This document shows, piece by piece, positions 55,605 through 61,437 of a stretch of DNA of 64,000 nucleotides. This DNA comes from a virus. The stretch covers positions 1-64,000 of the IMG/VR virus record IMGVR_UViG_3300035092_000015. One strand, given 5' to 3'. Below the pieces are notes generated by a model. That model did no database searches and was not told the DNA's origin. It was given only the letters and a program-made list of their open reading frames with translations. The position numbers and the translations under genes are program-made. The number at the start of each line of letters is the position of its first letter. Position 1 is the first letter of the stretch.

Positions 55605-56074
55605 CCTGGGGACCAAGCGACGAGCAGAAACACCCTCGCGACCGGGCTGGGCGGTGGGCCGAGAAGCTGTCCGATCTGATCGGCCAGCGCCGTTACCGTG
55701 GCATGCTCGCTGACTTGGCGGCGATGTCCGCAGACACCCCGGAGCACCGACAACAGGGGGCGGCGGCCCGCCGGGAGACGGCTGAGTGGTTGCGTGGTCT
55801 TCTGTCCGACCCGGAGTCCGGGCACGCTACGATCCCGGTCGGTGTTGGTGTCCTGCTCGACTTGGCTGACGTGATCGCGGGTGGGGAGTGGCAGGTCGCC
55901 CCGGCGTGGGGGTCGGGTGAGCCGGGCGGGGTGATCCGCCGGGTGTACACCGGCGGGCCGGGCGCCGGGTCGCTGCGGATTGAGACCGACGGGGGGAATC
56001 TGGATTTCCCGATCCCCGAGCCGTGGTCACGGGGCGAAGAGATCCGCATCCAACGCGCCTTCCGTCGGGGGTGA
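55601..56074 (+). CDS. tagged virion-protein candidate
   Basis: 157 residues, ATGA-coupled to the portal gene. Residues 2-30 hold the best tag copy: TWGPSDEQKHPRDRAGRWAE then KLSDLIGQ. The middle is helical; the last 60 residues are beta-rich (GGVIRRVYTGGPGAGSLRIE). No enzyme motif. First of the tagged run after the portal. Confidence 0.65.
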   Translation: MTWGPSDEQKHPRDRAGRWAEKLSDLIGQRRYRGMLADLAAMSADTPEHRQQGAAARRETAEWLRGLLSDPESGHATIPVGVGVLLDLADVIAGGEWQVAPAWGSGEPGGVIRRVYTGGPGAGSLRIETDGGNLDFPIPEPWSRGEEIRIQRAFRRG

Positions 56075-56077
56075 CCT

Positions 56078-56923
56078 GTGACGTGGGGACCGGAGGAGGA
56101 GCGGGCACACCCGCGCGACGCTGAAGGCCGTTGGACTGACCGGCTCGATGCCCGGCTGCGTCGGCTGCCGGATTTTCCGGCCGATGGGACGCGGATGCAA
56201 GCATCCGAGATGGCGTACCGTAAACGCTGGCTGGACGAACACGGTCGGTACAGCGGGCTGGAGATCTGGCACCCGAACCAGGGCACTTGGGCGGACGCAG
56301 CCGACGCCTTCCCAAAGGGCCGCTCCTACGGGCCAGCTGACGAGGACGACCCGATGAAGGGTATCAAGCTGGACGACCCGTACGGGATCGGGATGGAGGC
56401 GCATTGGACCCCCTCCGCTCCGATCCACGTCCGCAGGAAACTCGAGCCGGTCCGCCGGGTCGACCAGACGCGGGAGAAACCCAACCCGAGGATGGAGTAC
56501 CTGCACGAGGAGACCGGCGTGTGGGTGCCAGGGGCTAGGCTTGACGTTGACCCTGACACGGGGATGTGGGATGCGTTCGGCAGCCCGTTCGGCTCGGGGA
56601 AGGTTGCCGAACGGCCGCACTACCCGCCGACGAACTTCGACAAGCAGACCGTCGCCTACGGGTTCACCCCGGAGGATCACGCGTTCAACGGGATGATCCG
56701 AACCATCCACCTGCAGGACGTGGTCGACCAGCCGTCTTACCTGCAGGGCGGGTACCAGATGCTCGGGCAGGACGGGCAGTGGCACACCCTGGAAGAGGCG
56801 TACCAGGTCTATCCGGAGCTTGAAGACTCGGATCTGTTCGAGTTGATCGCGGGGGATCTGCATTTCCCGGAGATCGAAGCGTCGTCGGAGTTGACGGTCC
56901 GCCGCACCCCGATGGACTACTGA
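56078..56923 (+). CDS. tagged protein with repeated beta modules
   Basis: 281 residues from GTG 56078. Tag: TWGPEEERAHPRDAEGRWTD then RLDARL. The body has repeated beta modules, each around a G-x-W turn (ETGVWVPGARLDVDPDTGMW). The C-terminal 65 residues (GGYQMLGQDGQWHTLEEAYQ, FELIAGDLHFPEIEASSELT) match the end of the 59584 protein. Possibly a capsid decoration or internal protein. Confidence 0.65.
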   Translation: MTWGPEEERAHPRDAEGRWTDRLDARLRRLPDFPADGTRMQASEMAYRKRWLDEHGRYSGLEIWHPNQGTWADAADAFPKGRSYGPADEDDPMKGIKLDDPYGIGMEAHWTPSAPIHVRRKLEPVRRVDQTREKPNPRMEYLHEETGVWVPGARLDVDPDTGMWDAFGSPFGSGKVAERPHYPPTNFDKQTVAYGFTPEDHAFNGMIRTIHLQDVVDQPSYLQGGYQMLGQDGQWHTLEEAYQVYPELEDSDLFELIAGDLHFPEIEASSELTVRRTPMDY

Positions 56924-56934
56924 CAGGAGGAGAA

Positions 56935-57108
56935 ATGGCAACCTACGGAGCACCCCGGCAGGTGCCGGGCCGTAACAGTACCGGCCGCAGCCGCCAGACG
57001 AGCAGCGCGAAGCGTAAGGGGATGAAGGCGCTGCCGCCGCGACGGACCGGCGGGTCGAAGATGACCCGCGACGGGTCGAACCCGATGGCCCACGGCGGGA
57101 ACTGCTAA
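56935..57108 (+). CDS. small basic protein 1 of the tagged cluster
   Basis: 57 residues after CAGGAGGAG. Rich in Arg, Lys, Ser, Gly: VPGRNSTGRSRQTSSAKRKG then KALPPRRTGGSKMTRDGSNP. It could bind packaged DNA or scaffold the tagged proteins. No family recognised. Confidence 0.6.
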   Translation: MATYGAPRQVPGRNSTGRSRQTSSAKRKGMKALPPRRTGGSKMTRDGSNPMAHGGNC

Positions 57109-57120
57109 GGAGAGATGGCG

Positions 57121-57969
57121 ATGCGCCGTTGGAACGAGAAGGACCACCCCCGCAACCCCGAGGACGGTAGGTTCCGGGACAAGATCGGCGGCGGCGGGTG
57201 GGCGCGGCGTATCTCCGACGCGATCGGGCGACGCCGAGGCGAGCGTGACCAACGCCGCGAAGACGCCCAGTACGAACGCGACCGGCGCGAACACATGCGC
57301 ACCCACCCTGGCGCGACTGCCCGGCAGGCGGCGATCCATGCGTCGATGCAGCAGTCGTTCCGCCGGGAGGAGCAGGCCAGGGCGGCGGGCGACACCGCGC
57401 GGGCGGACAAGCTGAAGGCCCAGGGGTTCGATTTCATGCAGTCGTACCACCAGCCTGACCCGGGTGGGCCGTCGCGGCTGTCCCGGATGGAGGACGGCAC
57501 CGGTTCGCGTGACCCCAGGCAGGTCGGTGGGCGTCCGATCGAGATCAACGGCCAGACGGTCGGGTACGAATCGACCGGGCCTGGGATCCGGGGCGTCAAC
57601 CAGGACGAGGAGGGGCTGCCCCGGGGTCGGCTCGAGCGGGAGTTCGCCGATGTGGTTAAGGCCGACGAGGCCGCCCACGTCGGGGCGTTGAACGAGTCGA
57701 AACACCAGATCATCACAACCTACGTCGATGACCTGTTCGAGGTCGCGGAGGACATCCAGAACGGGGTCTTCCAGCATGATTTCGAGGAGGACCCGGATCT
57801 GGAGGATCTGGTGAATGCGATGGCGGATGTGGTGATGGACCGGCCGGACAACTGGGGGGCGATGCAGTCGGCGGCGGAGCGGCTGCGCAAGTACATCATC
57901 CGCAGCGGCTATGCGAATGTGGCGAAGCTGCCGCGACGCCCGCCGGAGTCGACCTGGAGGAGGGACTAG
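57121..57969 (+). CDS. tagged protein, amber stop in frame with the next tagged gene
   Basis: 282 residues from ATG 57121, preferred over ATG 57115 because AAGGAGAG ends too close to the latter. Tag: RRWNEKDHPRNPEDGRFRDK then WARRISDAIGRRRGE. A long charged helical stretch (RDQRREDAQYERDRREHMRT) and acidic helical C-terminal half follow. The stop is TAG; after one sense codon (TTC) the next tagged gene begins in the same frame. Confidence 0.65.
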   Translation: MRRWNEKDHPRNPEDGRFRDKIGGGGWARRISDAIGRRRGERDQRREDAQYERDRREHMRTHPGATARQAAIHASMQQSFRREEQARAAGDTARADKLKAQGFDFMQSYHQPDPGGPSRLSRMEDGTGSRDPRQVGGRPIEINGQTVGYESTGPGIRGVNQDEEGLPRGRLEREFADVVKADEAAHVGALNESKHQIITTYVDDLFEVAEDIQNGVFQHDFEEDPDLEDLVNAMADVVMDRPDNWGAMQSAAERLRKYIIRSGYANVAKLPRRPPESTWRRD

Positions 57970-57972
57970 TTC

Positions 57973-58350
57973 GTGTCGTGGGGCCCGGACGACGAGCGCA
58001 ACCATCCACGCGACCCTGCGGGGCGGTGGGCGGAGAAACTGTCTGCCAGGATGATCCATCCGTTCGACGATTTGGACTACCCGGAACCCCGCCCACATGG
58101 GAACCGGTCGTTTGCTGGGGCGAAGATGGTCCCGGTGTCGGCGATGTTGCAACGGCTGGAGCTGTGGAGTGGGCAGGTCGATGTGTACGACCAGCGCAGC
58201 GACCGGTGGGTGAACCTGGGCGAGGTCCGGCCGGGCCGGGGTACCGACCGGGTGCAGTTTCGGGGCCGGGGTCCGGGTCCGGCGTTGTTCTCCCGGAATC
58301 GGACGGATAGCGTGATTGTCCGGAGGGCTACCGGACAAGCAGGGGCGTGA
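57973..58350 (+). CDS. tagged protein
   Basis: 125 residues from GTG 57973, with GGAGGAGGG nine bases upstream. Tag: SWGPDDERNHPRDPAGRWAE then KLSARM. The rest is one beta module (LELWSGQVDVYDQRSDRWVN, VIVRRA). Same frame as the preceding gene with one amber codon between, so suppression would yield a fused protein with an internal tag. Confidence 0.65.
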   Translation: MSWGPDDERNHPRDPAGRWAEKLSARMIHPFDDLDYPEPRPHGNRSFAGAKMVPVSAMLQRLELWSGQVDVYDQRSDRWVNLGEVRPGRGTDRVQFRGRGPGPALFSRNRTDSVIVRRATGQAGA

Positions 58351-58376
58351 CACATACGGTGTCACTCTGGTAGAAT
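58347..58376 (+). promoter_or_regulatory. promoter with perfect TGACAC-N5-GTGTCA operator inside the tagged cluster
   Basis: GTGACA, 18-base spacer, TAGAAT (58371-58376). TGACAC (58348-58353) and GTGTCA (58359-58364) form the inverted repeat. ATGs at 58383 and 58388 lie at or just after the start point, so the message is leaderless or nearly so. Confidence 0.72.
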
Positions 58377-58387
58377 GGGAGTATGCA

Positions 58388-58570
58388 ATGGCAGTCACCG
58401 TCAAACCCCTCGGGCGGGTCGGTAAGTACACCGCCCGAGGCCACCACGCCCACACCGCGATCGGCTACCTCAACAGCGGCGCCCCCCTCGCCCACGGCGG
58501 GAACTGGCGCGGCGGGGCAGCCGCACCCCGGGCCCGCCGTGGTGGCGGACGTCGACGCAGCAGCTACTGA
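58388..58570 (+). CDS. small basic protein 2 of the tagged cluster
   Basis: 60 residues from ATG 58388. AVTVKPLGRVGKYTARGHHA, then a basic tail (ARRGGGRRRSSY). It and the 56935 protein share a late AHGGN motif (APLAHGGNW here, NPMAHGGNC there), suggesting common ancestry. ATG 58383 opens another, less protein-like frame. Confidence 0.55.
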   Translation: MAVTVKPLGRVGKYTARGHHAHTAIGYLNSGAPLAHGGNWRGGAAAPRARRGGGRRRSSY

Positions 58571-58585
58571 CGCCAGGAGTCACGC

Positions 58586-59587
58586 GTGAGCCGCTGGAAC
58601 GAACGCGAACACCCCCGATGGCCCGCCGGTACACCAACCTCCGGGAACATCGGGGGTGGCCGGTTCGCCGGAGCACCCCGACCCGGTGTCCCATCGTCGG
58701 GCGGACACGCGTGGGCCGACCAACTGTCCGGGCAGATCGGACGGCGGATGCTCGACCTGGGCCGCGACCGAGGCGACGGCACCCGGACCGTCACCACCGA
58801 GCAGATGCTCGCCGCCCGCGCCTCGATCCGCCCCGGGATGTACGACTACCAGGACCGGTGGACCGGCGAGTGGCGTCCGCTGCACGGGGTTGACCCGCAC
58901 GGGGTCGCCGCAGCGCACGGGATGGCGCTGTCCAGCAGCCCAACCTCCGCACAGATCTACTGGGATCGGGTCCGGATCAAACCAGCCGGCCAGCCGGTCC
59001 AACCCCATGCCGAACCGACCCCCCGGATCGGCATCCCGCAGGGCGACGGGACCTACCTGATCACCGGGCAGGAGCTTGCCCAACACGGCGCCGAGCTTGA
59101 AGGCCGGATCGACTACATCCCGCGAGGGGGCGCCGGGGACTCGCGGCTCGAGCCGCGCGAGGTGGTGTTCATAGAGCCCGGCAAAGGCAGCGGGGTGTTC
59201 TTGGGCCAGTTCGGGTCCACCAGCCTGCTGCGCGGCGACAGCGAGGTGCTGATCAGCTACCACGGCGAACCGACCGACGACCAGCAGTTCTTCGAGATGC
59301 GGATGGCCACCGGGCTCGAGAGTGACGAGGACCCGGAGGATCTGTTCACCCACGACCGGCGTTACATCGGCAACATCGAGGTGCAGGACCCGCAGACCGG
59401 CCAGTGGGGTGTGTACCGGGGCGGGGAGTACGAGGAGGACGAGCTGACCGGGCAGGACGTGATCCACATCTGGGTCGGGGAGCCCGGCGGCGAGTCGAAG
59501 ATCGTCCTGCCGGACAACCCTCGTGGCGGGTATGGGCGGATCCGGATCCGGCCGATCTCTGGGCAGGCCGGGGGGGGTCCGCGATGA
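58586..59587 (+). CDS. tagged protein, WPxGTP tag form
   Basis: 333 residues from GTG 58586 after CAGGAG. Tag: RWNEREHPRWPAGTPTSGN then GGGRFAG and WADQLSGQIGRRM. It joins the HPRD form and the WPxGTP form of the tag. Body: beta modules with G-x-W turns (WTGEWRPLHGVDPHG, DPQTGQWGVYRGGEYEEDEL). It overlaps the next start by four bases. Confidence 0.65.
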   Translation: MSRWNEREHPRWPAGTPTSGNIGGGRFAGAPRPGVPSSGGHAWADQLSGQIGRRMLDLGRDRGDGTRTVTTEQMLAARASIRPGMYDYQDRWTGEWRPLHGVDPHGVAAAHGMALSSSPTSAQIYWDRVRIKPAGQPVQPHAEPTPRIGIPQGDGTYLITGQELAQHGAELEGRIDYIPRGGAGDSRLEPREVVFIEPGKGSGVFLGQFGSTSLLRGDSEVLISYHGEPTDDQQFFEMRMATGLESDEDPEDLFTHDRRYIGNIEVQDPQTGQWGVYRGGEYEEDELTGQDVIHIWVGEPGGESKIVLPDNPRGGYGRIRIRPISGQAGGGPR

Positions 59588-60456
59588 AGTGGGACGAGCG
59601 GAAACACCCCCGCGACCCGCGCGATGGGCAGTTCACCGAGTCGTGGGCCACGGCTATCTCCGACCGGATCGCCGGGGCGGTCGGCAGAGCAACGTCCAGC
59701 CCGAACCTGCCCCGGCTGCAGCCCGGCGGCGGGCTGCCCGCTGACACCCCTGCCGACGGGCGGGTCGACAAGATCGACGACCTGGTCGACGCTACCGCCC
59801 ACCTGGACGAAGGCGAGGGGTTCGGCAGGTTCGACGGCATCGAGTTCTACGTGGGAGATGTCGGCTGGGTCAACGCCGACGAGGCACGGGTGTTGCGCCT
59901 CGGCCTTGACGAGGCCCATCGCTCCCACATCATCCACCTGGACAACTCGGAGATGACCATCCCTGGCGGGCTGGGTGGCGCGGTCGACGTGAGTCTCGAG
60001 GGCAAAGTCCGGTGGCGCCACGCCGACATCCGGCCGGTGGACACCAGCCAACCGCCGAACCCCGGCTGGGAATACCTGGTCGACTTTTACGACGAGTCGG
60101 AGTGGATCGACGCCCCGCAGATCGATGCGGTCGATGGGGAGTGGGTGTACGACGCGGAGATCCTGACCGCTGTCCTCGGGGGCCGGCCGATGATCGACCC
60201 GCCCGAGATGGAAGGTCTGCACACCCACCCGCAGAAGACCACCGTCGGCGCCCGGTTGTTGGACGACCTGCCCGCCTGGACCGGCGGCGGGTACCAGATC
60301 TACAACCCCGACACCGGGACCTGGCACACGATCGAAGAGATCTACCAGGACGACCCGGATGAGGAGGAGATCGAACTGATCGCCGACGGGTACCACCTGC
60401 CGCACCTGGACACTTCGGACGAGATCGTCGTCCGTCCGATACCCGTAGGGGACTGA
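59584..60456 (+). CDS. tagged protein, paralogue of the 56078 protein
   Basis: 290 residues from ATG 59584 (ATGA overlap). Tag: KWDERKHPRDPRDGQFTES then WATAISDRIAGAVG. Beta modules follow; the end, GGGYQIYNPDTGTWHTIEEI, ELIADGYHLP and IVVRPIPVGD, parallels the 56078 protein. Acidic overall. Confidence 0.65.
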   Translation: MKWDERKHPRDPRDGQFTESWATAISDRIAGAVGRATSSPNLPRLQPGGGLPADTPADGRVDKIDDLVDATAHLDEGEGFGRFDGIEFYVGDVGWVNADEARVLRLGLDEAHRSHIIHLDNSEMTIPGGLGGAVDVSLEGKVRWRHADIRPVDTSQPPNPGWEYLVDFYDESEWIDAPQIDAVDGEWVYDAEILTAVLGGRPMIDPPEMEGLHTHPQKTTVGARLLDDLPAWTGGGYQIYNPDTGTWHTIEEIYQDDPDEEEIELIADGYHLPHLDTSDEIVVRPIPVGD

Positions 60457-60458
60457 CA

Positions 60459-61205
60459 ATGGCCCGCGATTGGCGTGAACAGGACCACCCACGCAACCCA
60501 GCCGACGGCCAGTTCGTCGACAAGGCCGGCGCCGGACGGTGGGCCAGCCGAATCTCCGACGCGATCGGGCAGATGCGAGGCGAGCCCGGCCGCAGCCGCC
60601 GCCAGCGCACAGCCGGTGCCGCCAACGCTGACCCCGCCCCGGGTGAAGTCCGGGCAGCGCTGCACGGGCTGGTGCGCGACTCGGACCTGGCAGCCCTGAA
60701 CGACGACATGATCCGGGAGGCGATCGAGCAGGCCAAAGTGGATGTCGGAACGAACCCGCTGCGGGGCGGGATGACGTTCGATCGGTTTGTCGTGGACCAG
60801 ATGCAGCAGTACCTGTCCAATCAACACCCGGACGAGATCTGGCCGCATCTGGCGGAGGTCACCGCCCGCCGCGAGGCTGTGCTCGAGGCGTTCAACCCTG
60901 AGGCGGCGTTCCGCAGCAAATACGCCGCGCTGCTGACCGAACTGGTCCCCGGCATCAGCCAAGCCAGCATCGACGACGCCGCCCAGGACCACCTCAAGTA
61001 CGCCAGGGCGGGGCTGCAAGCCCCGATCACTGATGAAGATCTGGACTGGGGTCTCGCCTCCTACATCTCGCTGCTGGACGGCGACTCGATCATGAACGTC
61101 TACGACGCGCTGATGGAGTTGCAACAGCGGACCGGCCGGAGCTTCCCGAACACGATCGACGCCATCGACGAGATGGGGCTGCTCGACGACGAGGAGGATT
61201 ACTGA
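60459..61205 (+). CDS. tagged helical protein
   Basis: 248 residues. Tag: RDWREQDHPRNPADGQFVDK then WASRISDAIGQMRGEPG. Unlike its neighbours the rest is almost all helical (MIREAIEQAKVDVGTNPLRG, LLTELVPGISQASIDDAAQD). The tag is thus fused to unrelated bodies. One-base overlap with the next gene. Confidence 0.65.
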   Translation: MARDWREQDHPRNPADGQFVDKAGAGRWASRISDAIGQMRGEPGRSRRQRTAGAANADPAPGEVRAALHGLVRDSDLAALNDDMIREAIEQAKVDVGTNPLRGGMTFDRFVVDQMQQYLSNQHPDEIWPHLAEVTARREAVLEAFNPEAAFRSKYAALLTELVPGISQASIDDAAQDHLKYARAGLQAPITDEDLDWGLASYISLLDGDSIMNVYDALMELQQRTGRSFPNTIDAIDEMGLLDDEEDY

Positions 61206-61429
61206 TGGTGTACAAGGCGAACAAGACCTTCCGACGCCAGGTAGGCCGGGGCGTCCGGGCGTTGGGCCGCGCCATCGCCGCCGGGATCCGGCTGACCCGG
61301 CAGAAACGGCTCCAACGGATCCGCACCGGCGAACTGCAAGGATCGGTCCCGCGCCGGCACAGCCGCGCCCGGGGCCGTGTCACAGCCACCCGCCACGGGA
61401 TCCGCACCGCCCGCCGCAAACGCCGCTAG
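61205..61429 (+). CDS. small Arg-rich protein 3 of the tagged cluster
   Basis: 74 residues, about one third Arg or Lys: NKTFRRQVGRGVRALGRAIA and PRRHSRARGRVTATRHGIRT then ARRKRR. Protamine-like; probably binds DNA or acidic proteins within the head. It ends in TAG, one of two amber stops in the right-hand structural region. Confidence 0.65.
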   Translation: MVYKANKTFRRQVGRGVRALGRAIAAGIRLTRQKRLQRIRTGELQGSVPRRHSRARGRVTATRHGIRTARRKRR

Positions 61430-61437
61430 GAGTCGAG

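Noticed and set aside
54240-55616. 458-residue minus-strand frame opposite the portal gene
   Set aside because: Arg/His/Asp/Val repeats typical of antisense frames; the portal on the other strand is convincing.
58383-58589. 68-residue frame starting at ATG 58383
   Set aside because: Ser/Thr/Pro/Ala-rich shadow; the 58388 frame is basic and shares AHGGN with the 56935 protein.
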